A DNA stretch of 64,000 nucleotides from Cedecea davisae DSM 4568. Lineage in GTDB: Bacteria; Pseudomonadota; Gammaproteobacteria; Enterobacterales; Enterobacteriaceae. The notes beneath the pieces are model-generated. The model saw only the letters and a list, made by a program, of their open reading frames with translations. It did no database searches and was not told the DNA's origin. The stretch lies in NCBI RefSeq assembly GCF_000412335.2, contig NZ_KE161030.1, positions 3,960,626 to 4,024,625 on the forward strand, written 5' to 3'. A program made the position numbers and the translations under genes. Each line of letters starts with the position of its first letter. Positions within the stretch are counted from its first letter, which is position 1. Positions 17,672 to 27,097 of this stretch are shown piece by piece.

Positions 17672-18658
17672 TTACAAAGCAACTTCGCGCTGGTTACGCA
17701 GAGACTCCAGCGCCTTATCGGCCAGGTACAGGGCACGTTCACCGTCATCGCCGCTGCACTCGGGTTTGGCCTCACCGCGCAGTACCGCAACAAAATGCTG
17801 CCACTCGGCGGCGTAGGCATCTTTGTAGCGCTGGAGGAAGAAGTGTTCCGGCAGCGCGCTGTTGCAGCCGCTGGCGCTAAAATGCTGCACCTGGTTTTCC
17901 AGGATATTCCCCGCCGTGAGCAGGCCGTTCGCGCCATGCAGCTCAAGACGCTGATCGTAGCCATAGGCCGAGCGGCGACTGTTAACGATGGTGGCCAGCG
18001 CGCCGGAAGTGTATTTCAGAACGATAAAAGCGGTGTCGATATCGCCAGCCGCGCCGATAGCAGGGTCCACCAGGTTACTGCCCTGGGCGTAGATAGACAC
18101 AGGCTCTTCACCCATGATGAAGCGCGCCATATCAAAGTCGTGGATAGTCATATCCCGGAACATGCCGCCGGAAACACGAACATATTCAGCGGGCGGCGGA
18201 GAAGGATCGCGCGAAATAATCAGCAGCGATTCCGGCTTGCCGATGCGCCCCTGAATAACTTCGTTTTTGACCTTGCGGAACTGCGGATCAAAGCGGCGGT
18301 TAAAGCCGATGAACAAAGGAACGTTATGCTCCTTCACCACTTTCAGGCAGTCGCGCACGCGGGCGAGATCAAGGTGAACGGGTTTCTCACAGAAAATGGC
18401 TTTGCCGTTTTTTGCCGCCAGTTCAATCAGGTCTGCGTGGGTATCGGTGGCTGAAGCAATCAGCACCGCATGGACTTCCGGGTCGGCCATGGCCTCATCC
18501 ACGCTTTGCCGACGAGCCTGATACTTGCTGGCAATACGTGAGGCGTTTTCTTCATTAGGATCGACAACCGACCAGAGGGTGGAATGCGTGTGGGCAGCAA
18601 TATTCGCGGCATGGATCTGGCCGATGCGGCCCGCTCCGAGTAAAGCAATGTTAAACAT
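17672..18658 (-). CDS. iolG: myo-inositol 2-dehydrogenase
   Basis: IolG oxidises myo-inositol to 2-keto-myo-inositol (scyllo-inosose) with NAD+, the entry step of the pathway. The 328 residues show the Rossmann motif FNIALLGAGRIGQIHA, the IFCEKPVHLDL signature with the catalytic lysine, and the DMTIHDFDMARFIMG segment with the conserved Asp and His. I start it at the ATG at 18658, seven bases after GGGAG, not at the upstream in-frame ATG. It is the first gene of the leftward iolG-importer-iolCEB run and has a 316-bp upstream region carrying candidate IolR sites. Confidence 0.93.
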   Translation of the reverse strand: MFNIALLGAGRIGQIHAANIAAHTHSTLWSVVDPNEENASRIASKYQARRQSVDEAMADPEVHAVLIASATDTHADLIELAAKNGKAIFCEKPVHLDLARVRDCLKVVKEHNVPLFIGFNRRFDPQFRKVKNEVIQGRIGKPESLLIISRDPSPPPAEYVRVSGGMFRDMTIHDFDMARFIMGEEPVSIYAQGSNLVDPAIGAAGDIDTAFIVLKYTSGALATIVNSRRSAYGYDQRLELHGANGLLTAGNILENQVQHFSASGCNSALPEHFFLQRYKDAYAAEWQHFVAVLRGEAKPECSGDDGERALYLADKALESLRNQREVAL

Positions 18659-18739
18659 AGCAACTCCCGATATTGGCATAGCTGTTGGGTTATGCGCCGG
18701 GTCCCCCGGCTCCGTTTGCAGCTGGATAACGACGCCCTA

Positions 18740-18793
18740 AATAAAACATTTATTTCATTTCAATGCAGAGTGAAAGTTTCATTTTTGCGCAGA
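18740..18793. promoter_or_regulatory. Candidate IolR operator region upstream of iolG
   Basis: This AT-rich block 80-135 bp upstream of iolG contains ATTTATTTCAT, a perfect TGAAA-G-TTTCA palindrome (18771-18781) and GTTTCATTTTTGCGC (18777-18791). Closely similar strings recur in the iolA/iolR intergenic region (see 22463-22505 and 22606-22620). The rest of the 18659-18974 gap holds no gene. Shared motifs at iol promoters suggest binding of the RpiR-type repressor IolR; this is inference. Confidence 0.5.
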
Positions 18794-18941
18794 GGTTAAC
18801 ATTTTGGTTATTTATCGGCTGTGTTTTGCTATCAAAATCACAACATTTTGCGAATAAGAACAGCGCCAGGGTGGGGGTCTGCGAGTGAGAGCGCATACGC
18901 CAGGGGAAGTCCCTTATAGAGGAAGGGTTAATGAAATAAAT

Positions 18942-18966
18942 ATTCCGCCAGGATTTCTGGCGGAAT
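18942..18966 (-). terminator. Probable terminator after iolD
   Basis: A perfect 10-bp stem (ATTCCGCCAG with CTGGCGGAAT) with a five-base loop lies 9 bp beyond the iolD stop. On the leftward strand it is followed by an AT-rich tail (ATTTATTTCATT), so termination or 3' stabilisation of the iolA-iolD transcript is likely. Confidence 0.65.
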
Positions 18967-18974
18967 GGGGGGGA

Positions 18975-20903
18975 TTAATACTGCCGGGCGTGTTTCAGCT
19001 GCTCCAGGGTCTGGCCTGACGCCTCAGTTATCGAATCAGAACGCGCTATTTGCGCATCGCCGGTACGCCACCAGGCTTCGTAATCATGAGTCATGGTTTT
19101 TGGCAGCACTTTGATGTCCAACAGCGTCGGGCCAGGGTGGTGCCGGGAGGCTTCCAGGGCGGCCAACAGTTCAAACTCGTCGTTGACTCGCCAGGCTTTG
19201 CAGCCGTAGCTTTCGGCATTTTGGGCAAAGTTCACTCTCACCAGCGGGCCGTCAAGCCTCCCGCTTTTCGCACAGCGATGGCGATTTTCGGTGCCAAAAC
19301 TACCCATTCCATGCCCCATTTGCAGGTTGTTGATGCAGCCGAAACCGGCGTTATCAAACAGCAGAATGGTAATTTTAATCCCCTCCTGCACCGCCGTTTG
19401 CAGCTCGGAATGCAGCATCAGATAAGATCCATCGCCCACCATCGCATAAACCGGCTGCTCCGGCCTGGCAAGCCTTGCGCCAACGGCAGCGGCGACCTCA
19501 TAACCCATGCAGGAATAACCATATTCCAGATGATAGCTGTCCGGCGTTTTTACCTGCCAGAGCCGCTGAAGGTCACCGGGAAGTGAGCCTGCGGCGCCCA
19601 CCACGATAGCATCGTCTTCAATATGCTGATTGATTAACCCAAGTACGCGGGTCTGCGTTAATGAAGTCCCCAGAGCTTCACTGTATTCCTGCAACTCAGC
19701 ATCGAGATGCCCGGCCACTTCGGGGGCTTCGCCGGGCCGCCAGCTGCGCGACCATAGCCGCTGGCACTCATCGTTCCATTCTGCTTTCGCCTTCTCAACT
19801 TCACCCCGCCAGGCCGAGCGGTAGCCCGCTTCACGCAGGCCCGCCGTTAAGCGTTCAAGCCCGACACGAGCATCGGCCAGCAGAGGCGTGGCGTCCAGCT
19901 TCAGCGCATCAAACTCGACGACGTTGAGCAGCAGAAATTCCGCATCCGGGGCAAATAGCGACTTTGAACCGGTGGTGAAATCGGTCAGCCTTGTCCCCAC
20001 TCCGATGATTAAATCCGCCTCGGGAGCCAGCCGGTTAGCGGCAAGCCCGCCGGTTACGCCAAGGCCGCCAAGGTTAAGTAAGTGTTCACTTACAATTGCG
20101 CCTTTACCCGCCTGGGTTTCGGCAAAAGGGAATCCTGCGCTTTCAACAAATTCCTGAAACGCCCGATGCGCGCCGGAGTAGCGAACCCCCCCGCCGCAAA
20201 TCACCAGCGGCCTGCGCTTGCTGGCTATTAGCTCCAGCGCGATATGCAGGCGGTATTCATCCGGCGGGCGTCGCTCAATATGGTGAATACGTCTTTCAAA
20301 GAAGCTCTGCGGATAATCCCACGCTTCACCCTGAACATCCTGCGGGAGGCAAATTGTAACCGCGCCGGTATCAGCGGGGTTAGTAAGCACTCGCATAGCG
20401 CTTAACATCGCGCTCATCAGTTGCTCCGGGCGGTTAATACGGTCCCAGTAGCGTGAAACGGGCCGGAAGCAGTCGTTAGTGCTGATGCTAAGATCATGAT
20501 ACTGCTCAATTTGTTGCAGTACCGGGTCCGGCTGGCGGCTGGAGTAAATATCCCCCGGCAACAGCAACAGCGGAATGCGGTTCGCTGTTGCCGTTGCCGC
20601 CGCGGTGACCATATTTGCCGCCCCGGGCCCTACGGACGAAGTCACGGCATAAATACGCTGGCGCCGGTGCTGTTTGGCAAATCCGGTAGCAATGTGGGCC
20701 ATGCCCTGCTCATTGCAGCCCTGATGCACCCTGAGGTGGCCGGGCTCTTCCTCAAGCGCCTGGCCAATACCGAGCACGTTGCCGTGCCCGAAAATGGTCA
20801 ACACGCCTTCGATAAAGGGCTGCTCTTCGCCATCGATTTCAACGTATTGCTGGTTTAAGAACCTGACCAGCGCCTGCGCCATGGTCATGCGTTGTGTTGT
20901 CAT
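18975..20903 (-). CDS. iolD: Trihydroxycyclohexane-1,2-dione hydrolase (ThDP-dependent)
   Basis: IolD opens the cyclic dione to 5-deoxy-glucuronate. The 642 residues have the three-domain ThDP enzyme layout. The N-terminal pyrimidine-binding domain includes [19 protein letters not shown] with its conserved glutamate, the central domain follows, and the C-terminal domain holds the ThDP motif [15 protein letters not shown] and its Asn stretch ([12 protein letters not shown]). AGGAGG four bases upstream fixes the start. It follows iolA by 11 bp and so forms a second, two-gene unit read from the same intergenic region as the divergent iolR. Confidence 0.95.
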   Translation of the reverse strand: MTTQRMTMAQALVRFLNQQYVEIDGEEQPFIEGVLTIFGHGNVLGIGQALEEEPGHLRVHQGCNEQGMAHIATGFAKQHRRQRIYAVTSSVGPGAANMVTAAATATANRIPLLLLPGDIYSSRQPDPVLQQIEQYHDLSISTNDCFRPVSRYWDRINRPEQLMSAMLSAMRVLTNPADTGAVTICLPQDVQGEAWDYPQSFFERRIHHIERRPPDEYRLHIALELIASKRRPLVICGGGVRYSGAHRAFQEFVESAGFPFAETQAGKGAIVSEHLLNLGGLGVTGGLAANRLAPEADLIIGVGTRLTDFTTGSKSLFAPDAEFLLLNVVEFDALKLDATPLLADARVGLERLTAGLREAGYRSAWRGEVEKAKAEWNDECQRLWSRSWRPGEAPEVAGHLDAELQEYSEALGTSLTQTRVLGLINQHIEDDAIVVGAAGSLPGDLQRLWQVKTPDSYHLEYGYSCMGYEVAAAVGARLARPEQPVYAMVGDGSYLMLHSELQTAVQEGIKITILLFDNAGFGCINNLQMGHGMGSFGTENRHRCAKSGRLDGPLVRVNFAQNAESYGCKAWRVNDEFELLAALEASRHHPGPTLLDIKVLPKTMTHDYEAWWRTGDAQIARSDSITEASGQTLEQLKHARQY

Positions 20904-20914
20904 CTTTCCTCCTG

Positions 20915-22420
20915 TCAGCCAAGCGTTGGCATCGAGAATGCGGAACCCTGCTGCTGGCTGCTTTCCGGCCAGCGAGCGGTGATGGTTTTCATACGCGTAT
21001 AGAAGCGCACGCCGTCACTGCCGTGAACGTTCAGAGGCCCGAAGATTGAGCGCTTCCAGCCGCCAAAACTGTGGAACGCCATCGGTACCGGGATCGGCAC
21101 ATTAACGCCCACCATACCGGCCTGAACTTCTTCGCAGAAACGCCTTGCGGTGCCGCCATCGCGGGTGAAAATCGCCGTACCGTTGCCGTATTCGTGTTTG
21201 TTAATCAGCCCCAGCGCGCTGTGATAATCTTTCGCCCGCACCACGCAAAGCACCGGGCCAAAGATCTCTTCTTTATAGATGGTCATTTCAGGCGTGACGT
21301 TATCGAAAAGCGTAGGACCAACGAAGTAACCGCCTTCGTTACCCGCCAGCTTCAGGCCGCGGCCGTCAACGCGCAGCGTTGCCCCCTGCTCCTCACCGCT
21401 ATCAATGTAGCCGAGAACTTTAGCGCGGTGCGGTGCGGAAATCAGCGGCCCCATTTCGTTTTCAGGCTCCTGCCCCAGGCCCGGTCCGACCCGCAGAGTG
21501 GCAATCTGTTGCTCGAGGCGCGAGCAAAGCTCATCTGCGGTTTCATCCCCGACGGCTACCACTACGGAGAGCGCCATGCAGCGTTCACCGGCGGCGCCAT
21601 AGGCCGCCCCCATAATCGCGCTGGTAGCCATATCCATGTCCGCATCCGGCATTAAAATACAGTGATTTTTGGCCCCGCCCAGCGCCTGACAGCGCTTACC
21701 GTGCGCCGAGGCTGTCTGGTAGATATATTCCGCAATGGGCGTTGAGCCAACAAAGCTGACCGCCTGCACTCTCGGGTCGGTTAACAGTACGTCTACCGCT
21801 TCTTTATCGCCCTGCACAACGTTAAACACGCCGTCCGGTAGCCCGGCCTCTTTCAGCAACTGCGCCAGCCGCACCGCCAGCGAAGGATCTTTTTCTGAAG
21901 GCTTGAGCACGAAGGTGTTTCCGGTTGCCAGCGCAATCGGGAACATCCACATCGGCACCATCGCAGGGAAGTTAAACGGGGTTATCCCGGCGCACACGCC
22001 GAGCGGCTGCATCAGGGAGTTGCTGTCAACGCCGGTGCCTACGTTTGCCGAGTGCTCGCCTTTTTGCAGATGGGGAATGCCGCAGGCAAATTCGACCACT
22101 TCAAGGCCGCGCGTTAGCTCGCCCACCGCGTCTGAATAAACTTTGCCGTGCTCTTCGCTGATGAGTCGCGCCAGGCTGTCCATATGTTGCTCAAGCAGGC
22201 TTTTAAAGCGAAACATGACGCGAGCGCGCTTCAGTGGAGACTGTCTCGCCCAGCCGGGGAACGCCTGCTGGGCAGCGGCAATAGCCTGCTCCGTCTGCCT
22301 GGCGGTGCTCATCGCCACCTGACGAATCTGCGCGCCGGTCGCCGGGTTGAAGATCGCCTGAACGCGCTGGCCTTCGCCCGTAACGCTTTCACCGTGAATA
22401 AAATTCGCTACCGTCTCCAT
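20915..22420 (-). CDS. iolA: CoA-acylating methylmalonate/malonate-semialdehyde dehydrogenase
   Basis: IolA (MmsA) converts malonate semialdehyde to acetyl-CoA and CO2 at the end of inositol breakdown. The 501 residues match the family (about 500). They show the cofactor segment [15 protein letters not shown], the glycine motif [13 protein letters not shown], and the catalytic Cys in [12 protein letters not shown] begin the protein at the ATG at 22420, which has GAGAGGG six bases upstream. The longer frame to 22480 would add 20 residues unlike the family N-terminus. It is the first gene of the iolA-iolD unit. Confidence 0.94.
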   Translation of the reverse strand: METVANFIHGESVTGEGQRVQAIFNPATGAQIRQVAMSTARQTEQAIAAAQQAFPGWARQSPLKRARVMFRFKSLLEQHMDSLARLISEEHGKVYSDAVGELTRGLEVVEFACGIPHLQKGEHSANVGTGVDSNSLMQPLGVCAGITPFNFPAMVPMWMFPIALATGNTFVLKPSEKDPSLAVRLAQLLKEAGLPDGVFNVVQGDKEAVDVLLTDPRVQAVSFVGSTPIAEYIYQTASAHGKRCQALGGAKNHCILMPDADMDMATSAIMGAAYGAAGERCMALSVVVAVGDETADELCSRLEQQIATLRVGPGLGQEPENEMGPLISAPHRAKVLGYIDSGEEQGATLRVDGRGLKLAGNEGGYFVGPTLFDNVTPEMTIYKEEIFGPVLCVVRAKDYHSALGLINKHEYGNGTAIFTRDGGTARRFCEEVQAGMVGVNVPIPVPMAFHSFGGWKRSIFGPLNVHGSDGVRFYTRMKTITARWPESSQQQGSAFSMPTLG

Positions 22421-22462
22421 CTCTACCCTCTCGCTGTTATGTTGATCACCTGAACACTGTAT

Positions 22463-22505
22463 ATGAAACAAATATTCCATTTTAAGTTGAAATAAAACAA
22501 ATATT
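22463..22505. promoter_or_regulatory. Candidate IolR operator: repeated AAACAAATATT in the iolA-iolR gap
   Basis: AAACAAATATT occurs twice, at 22466-22476 and 22495-22505, in direct orientation 29 bp apart. The first copy sits in ATGAAACAAATATTCC, which differs by one base from a string at 18931-18946 after iolD. The repeat lies 45-85 bp upstream of iolA and 160-200 bp upstream of iolR. It is a likely regulator site serving the divergent promoters. Confidence 0.5.
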
Positions 22506-22605
22506 GATTATTGTGATCAACACTCCGTTTTTATGTTAACTCGCTGCCGATATACACAGACGTGGTGAACGGAAGATTTTCAGGCCCGACAGCCGCCGGT
22601 GCATC

Positions 22606-22620
22606 TGTTTCATTTTGCGC
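22606..22620. promoter_or_regulatory. Second shared motif near iolR
   Basis: TGTTTCATTTTGCGC, 48-63 bp before the iolR start, matches GTTTCATTTTTGCGC upstream of iolG (18777-18791) apart from one T. The match between two promoters of the same pathway supports a common operator, probably for IolR autoregulation. Confidence 0.45.
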
Positions 22621-22668
22621 GTGACTGCGCTTAAATACGTTTCAATAAACATTTTTGAGGAAGGCAAA

Positions 22669-23520
22669 TTGACCACGGCGAATACCCTGAGCGAGCTTCA
22701 GCAGCAGATCCGCGACCGCTATGAAAGCCTGAGTAAAAGGCTTCAGCAGGTTTCCCGCTACGTGCTGGATAATACCAACAGCGTGGCTTTCGATACCGTG
22801 GCGACCATTGCAGAAAGGGCTGAAGTACCGCCTTCTACGCTTATCCGTTTTGCCAATGCCTTTGATTTCAGCGGCTTCAATGAAATGAAACAGCTGTTTC
22901 GCATGAACCTGGTGGAAGAGACGGCAAGCTACACCGACCGGGCACGCCTGTTTCGTGAACTGGGGAGTGAAACGGTGCCGGAGACGCCGCTGGATATTTT
23001 GCAGGAATTCGCCCGCTCGAACGCTCAGGCGCTACAGCAGTTGGCCGCCCGAACCGAGCCAGAAATGTTACAGCGTGCGGTTGAACTGTTAGCCGGAGCC
23101 GACACCATTTACGTTGTCGGCCTGCGCCGCTCGTTCAGCGTGGCGGCCTACCTGACTTATGCCCTTAGCCACCTTGAATGCCGTGCGGTACTGCTCGACG
23201 GACTGGGCGGCATGCTGCGTGAACAGGTCAACCGCGTGAAGGCAAAAGACATTGTCGTGTCGATTAGCTTCTCACCGTATGCCGAAGAGACGCTGATGGT
23301 CAGCGAAATTGCCGCCAGGGCTGGCGCGAGCCAGATAGTGATTACCGACAGCCAGATAAGCCCGTTCGCCACCTTTAGCGACCTGTGCTTTGTGGTAAAG
23401 GAAGCCCAGGTGGACGCCTTCCGCTCCCAGTCCGCAACCCTTTGCCTGGTGCAGTCGCTGATGGTGGCGCTGGCCTATTACCAGGGCGCTTCACAGGGCT
23501 CGCTTTCGCCGGAAGCCTGA
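22669..23520 (+). CDS. iolR: Inositol operon repressor, RpiR family
   Basis: The 283-residue protein has an N-terminal RpiR helix-turn-helix domain (about 1-80; VATIAERAEVPPSTLIRFANA) and a C-terminal SIS sugar-phosphate-binding domain (about 125-265; IYVVGLRRSFSVAAYLTYAL). It closely resembles Salmonella IolR, the repressor relieved by an inositol intermediate. I start it at the TTG at 22669, which follows GAGGAAGG and gives the family N-terminus (TTANTLSELQQQIRDRY). The frame extends 18 codons further upstream but without a ribosome binding site. It is divergent from iolA-iolD. Confidence 0.93.
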   Translation: MTTANTLSELQQQIRDRYESLSKRLQQVSRYVLDNTNSVAFDTVATIAERAEVPPSTLIRFANAFDFSGFNEMKQLFRMNLVEETASYTDRARLFRELGSETVPETPLDILQEFARSNAQALQQLAARTEPEMLQRAVELLAGADTIYVVGLRRSFSVAAYLTYALSHLECRAVLLDGLGGMLREQVNRVKAKDIVVSISFSPYAEETLMVSEIAARAGASQIVITDSQISPFATFSDLCFVVKEAQVDAFRSQSATLCLVQSLMVALAYYQGASQGSLSPEA

Positions 23521-23647
23521 TTTTCAGATTGCCGAACGTCGCCACAATCCTGTGGCCAAAGCGGCCTGCTGGATGCTATGGCGCGATGCTGGCGTGGAGC
23601 TCTGGAGAGTGGATGGCCCCTGCCAGGTAATCGCAGGGGCATTAAAA

Positions 23648-24247
<600 letters not shown>

Positions 24248-24751
24248 TTAAATGCTCGCGAGGTCTATCTCCGGGCGCTGATACTGCGGCCAAACCAGCG
24301 CTACCAGCTCAGGGTAAGCTTCGCGGCTGAACTCATTAAAGCACTGACGCAGGTTAAGCACTTCGATATCCGTCAGCGGCACCTCTTCGCCTTCGGCGCA
24401 GCGCTTTTTGATATTGTCATAATATTTGTACACCGCCGAGTTTAAATCGCTGCAGCGGCGTTGAGCACTAAATAAAATTGGCTGTGAAGTCAGTTCTTCG
24501 ATGCGCATCTTTTTAATAGTGGCATGCGTGAAATCTATATACTCACTATTAATACGCCAGTAATAGTTGGGGGTAATTTTTGACATCAACATGCCAAAAT
24601 AATCCTCACGCTCTTCGCTACTGGACACCGGCTCTATTTTCCCGGAGCCATTTTTCTTTTTATTATCAGGCGAACTAAATTCCTTGCGCATTACCAGCAC
24701 CGCGCATAACAAAATCAAAATTGTGACAATAGAATAAAATATGCTGTGCAT
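24248..24751 (-). CDS. Hypothetical protein with N-terminal membrane anchor
   Basis: This 167-residue protein is not recognised. The first ~21 residues form one hydrophobic helix (FYSIVTILILLCAVLVM) followed by basic residues. A lysine- and serine-rich linker comes next, then a soluble helical domain from about residue 48 containing YYWRINSEYIDF, RRCSDLNSAVYKYYDNIKKRC and LNLRQCFNEFSREAYPELVALVWP. The topology fits an anchored cytoplasmic domain. It is divergent from two further unknown genes, and all three may form one unit. Coding is supported by length and a clean frame, not by homology. Confidence 0.6.
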   Translation of the reverse strand: MHSIFYSIVTILILLCAVLVMRKEFSSPDNKKKNGSGKIEPVSSSEEREDYFGMLMSKITPNYYWRINSEYIDFTHATIKKMRIEELTSQPILFSAQRRCSDLNSAVYKYYDNIKKRCAEGEEVPLTDIEVLNLRQCFNEFSREAYPELVALVWPQYQRPEIDLASI

Positions 24752-24845
24752 AAGAAACTCCTGTTTTTTTTATTTTAGATTTGAGGCATCATACCGCGCA
24801 TCTCTGAACCTGAATATTGAACCCGATATCAAAGGATCGCATGCG

Positions 24846-25247
24846 ATGCTGCCTGAACACTTCTTACCACGGCGCTATCCTGTCGTTGCACCGTCAACGC
24901 TCCCTGCAGAATCAGAAAATAGTAACACGCCGCAAGTCGTTCAGGATAAGATTTTAACGCTGGAAAAAACCATCCTTAGCGGCAGCCATTACGCCGGGCA
25001 GGCTAAGAACCGCCTGCTTGAAGAAACCGATCGCCATATAAAAGAACGCTTACTCTGTGCGGTAAGGATTGAGGCGCTGCACGCCCTGATGGAAGAACTG
25101 GTAGAAAAAGAGCTTATTAGCGCCGCCGATTTACAGATGCTCATTGAAGATAAAACAGCGCTGGTTAACGGTAAGCAACAGGAAATTTGGGTTAATCAAA
25201 TGACCCAGGAAAAACCCTGGCCGTTATGCTATTCCATTGAGGATTAA
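24846..25247 (+). CDS. Hypothetical 133-residue protein
   Basis: No family is recognised. The protein starts MLPEHFLPRRYPVV, and residues about 30-110 look like two or three long helices rich in Glu and Lys (LEKTILSGSHYAGQAKNRLLEETDR, seen in part). The end is WPLCYSIED. I use the ATG at 24846; the frame is open for 35 codons more upstream but with poor coding character. It ends 4 bp before the start of the next gene, so the two are probably co-translated. No signal peptide or membrane segment is visible. Confidence 0.6.
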   Translation: MLPEHFLPRRYPVVAPSTLPAESENSNTPQVVQDKILTLEKTILSGSHYAGQAKNRLLEETDRHIKERLLCAVRIEALHALMEELVEKELISAADLQMLIEDKTALVNGKQQEIWVNQMTQEKPWPLCYSIED

Positions 25248-25251
25248 TGTC

Positions 25252-25635
25252 ATGGCACAACCTGATAAAAATCCGCCGGTATTAATCAACGCCGACGAGA
25301 ATAAAGACCATGAATTTACGTTAAGTAAAAATATGGCAATACTGGTACGCCTTAAGAATGAAAATATTACCCGTAATACACAAAAGGTAACGGATATTAC
25401 TTCGGCGCTGGTTGACCTTAAATGGATGAACCGTCGTGAGATTTACCCGTGGCGGGTTAAAGAAGAGGTGTACGGCGCGGTGCTGGAAGAGATTCTTAGC
25501 GGCCAACCCAAGCTTAAAGCGCAGATCCTGAAGCGGCTGGAGGGCCATTACCAGCGCCTGAAAGAGCAGGAAACCGAGACGCTTTCTATTACCCGGGGTT
25601 TAGCTGAGAAGACGTGGAAAAGCTCGACGCTGTAG
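25252..25635 (+). CDS. Hypothetical 127-residue protein
   Basis: The start codon lies 4 bp after the stop of the preceding unknown gene, with an upstream frame extension of five codons that overlaps it. The product is polar and basic. The N-terminal third is probably beta-rich, and the C-terminal half is helical (KEEVYGAVLEEIL, LKAQILKRLEGHYQRLKEQE). It may bind nucleic acid or act as a partner of its neighbour, but no motif proves this. It converges on exbD, with a terminator between. The function is unknown. Confidence 0.6.
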   Translation: MAQPDKNPPVLINADENKDHEFTLSKNMAILVRLKNENITRNTQKVTDITSALVDLKWMNRREIYPWRVKEEVYGAVLEEILSGQPKLKAQILKRLEGHYQRLKEQETETLSITRGLAEKTWKSSTL

Positions 25636-25638
25636 ATT

Positions 25639-25665
25639 AAAACCCTCTCCCCGGCAGGGAGAGGG
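25639..25665 (-). terminator. Terminator of exbB-exbD
   Basis: A 9-bp stem (CCCTCTCCC with GGGAGAGGG, 25643-25665) lies 9 bp beyond the exbD stop. On the leftward strand it is followed by GTTTTAAT. It would terminate the exbBD transcript and has no T-run on the other strand. Confidence 0.75.
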
Positions 25666-25674
25666 ACGCTACTC

Positions 25675-26100
25675 TTACTTCGCCTTCGTGACTTCCTGGC
25701 CTACCAGACCAATCTTCAGATACCCCGCCTGGTGCAGCGTATCCATTACGTCCATCAGCGTTTCGTAGTCCACGGTTTTATCCGCACGGAAGAAAATAGT
25801 GGTGTCTTTCTTGCCTTCCGTTGCGGCTATCAGCGCGTTAACCATCGACTCTTTGCTTACCTGATCGTTACCGATAAACATCGAATGGTCTGCCTTAACC
25901 GACAGGTAAACCGGTTTTTCCGGGCGCGGCTGCGGCTGGCTGCTTGAAGCCGGAAGGTTAACCTTCACGTCCACCGTTGCCAGCGGCGCTGCCACCATAA
26001 AGATGATCAGCAGAACTAACATTACGTCGATAAACGGCGTGACGTTAATTTCGTGCATTTCACCATTGTCGTCGAGATTTTCGTTTAGACGCATTGCCAT
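25675..26100 (-). CDS. exbD: TonB-system energy-transducing protein ExbD
   Basis: ExbD works with ExbB and TonB to couple the proton gradient to outer-membrane uptake of siderophores and vitamin B12. The 141 residues match E. coli ExbD. A short cytoplasmic N-terminus (MAMRLNENLDDNGEMHEINVT) is followed by one membrane helix that carries the functional Asp in FIDVMLVLLIIFM, then a periplasmic domain. It begins 6 bp after exbB. Iron control is likely through the Fur-like site upstream of exbB. Confidence 0.97.
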   Translation of the reverse strand: MAMRLNENLDDNGEMHEINVTPFIDVMLVLLIIFMVAAPLATVDVKVNLPASSSQPQPRPEKPVYLSVKADHSMFIGNDQVSKESMVNALIAATEGKKDTTIFFRADKTVDYETLMDVMDTLHQAGYLKIGLVGQEVTKAK

Positions 26101-26106
26101 GGGGCA

Positions 26107-26841
26107 TTAACCTACACGCAGTTGCTGGGCGTTACGCACCGGACGAGGCTGTGCGTTGCCGTCCAGATCGAGGTCACGGCTTTGCAGCAGCAGAACCTGC
26201 GCCGCAACGTCGCTTAGCGTAGCTTTGTAGCTGCCTATCATACGGGCGAAGATGTTATAGATAACAACCGCCGGAATAGCTGCTACCAGGCCAACCGCCG
26301 TTGCCAGAAGCGCTTCTGCGATCCCCGGCGCAACAACAGCCAGGTTGGTAGTTTGTGACTGGGCAATACCGATAAAGCTGTTCATGATGCCCCAAACGGT
26401 GCCGAACAGGCCGACAAACGGGGAAATCGCACCGATGGTCGCCAGGAAGCCGTTCCCGCGCCCCATATGGCGCCCGACGGCCGCAACGCGGCGTTCAAGA
26501 CGGAAGCCGGTACGATCTTTAATGCCTTCGTTATCTTCAACGCCGGCGGAGAGTTCCAGCTCATTCTGCGCTTCATTGATTAACAGAGTGCTGAGGCTTT
26601 TGCTGTCGAAAGCTTCTGCCGTGCTGCTCGCTTCGTTAAGAGAGCGGACGTTAGCCAGCTGCTGTTGTTCGCGCTTGAGGCGACGTTTTTGGGTAATCAG
26701 CTCCACGCTTTTGCTAAAGAAGATTGCCCAGGTGACAACGGAGGCCAGAATCAGGCCAATCATCACTATCTTAACTACGATGTCAGCATGGTTATACATG
26801 CCCCAAACGGACAGATCCGTCTGCATCAGGTTACTCGTCAC
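26107..26841 (-). CDS. exbB: TonB-system energy-transducing protein ExbB
   Basis: ExbB forms the proton-channel pentamer that energises TonB. The 244 residues equal the E. coli protein in length and start TSNLMQTDLSVWGMY. The three membrane helices are evident, including GAISPFVGLFGTVWGIMNSF and LATAVGLVAAIPAVVIYN. The start is GTG, with GGAG eight bases upstream. It is the first gene of the exbB-exbD operon and lies divergent to metC. Confidence 0.97.
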   Translation of the reverse strand: MTSNLMQTDLSVWGMYNHADIVVKIVMIGLILASVVTWAIFFSKSVELITQKRRLKREQQQLANVRSLNEASSTAEAFDSKSLSTLLINEAQNELELSAGVEDNEGIKDRTGFRLERRVAAVGRHMGRGNGFLATIGAISPFVGLFGTVWGIMNSFIGIAQSQTTNLAVVAPGIAEALLATAVGLVAAIPAVVIYNIFARMIGSYKATLSDVAAQVLLLQSRDLDLDGNAQPRPVRNAQQLRVG

Positions 26842-26903
26842 GTCTTACGCTCCAGCGAGAAATAAATGTCAAAACTGAGACTAATATATCAAAAAACTAT
26901 CGA

Positions 26904-26922
26904 ATTGATAGTCGTTCTCATT
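26904..26922 (-). promoter_or_regulatory. Fur-box-like site upstream of exbB
   Basis: On the exbB strand the 19 bases read AATGAGAACGACTATCAAT, close to the Fur consensus (inverted hexamers of the NATWAT type). It lies about 65-80 bp before the exbB start, within the expected promoter. exbB is a classical Fur target, which supports the call. Confidence 0.65.
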
Positions 26923-27057
26923 AGTATTTGCAGAGTGCCCGAATTTGTTGAGTCATTCCTTGAGCTTACGCAGGAAAAGCGGCCGGTTGGCGAAATGATG
27001 ACTTTTTTAGCCAACCTGAAAAAACGCCATGATGCCCTTTGCCCATTCTGTGTTAAT

Positions 27058-27081
27058 TTACGTCCAGACATCCAGATGGTT
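27058..27081. promoter_or_regulatory. metJ box: MetJ operator (tandem met boxes) before metC
   Basis: Three adjacent 8-mers, TTACGTCC, AGACATCC and AGATGGTT, resemble the met box AGACGTCT in tandem array. They end 16 bp before the metC start. MetJ repression of metC is established in E. coli, and tandem degenerate met boxes are its usual target. Confidence 0.75.
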
Positions 27082-27097
27082 AAACGGGGCATAAAAA

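Noticed and set aside
18931..18946. Third copy of the ATGAAAYAAATATTCC motif as a true IolR operator
   Set aside because: It overlaps the tail of the iolD terminator and lies about 270 bp upstream of iolG, so its similarity may be chance; kept only as part of the motif comparison.
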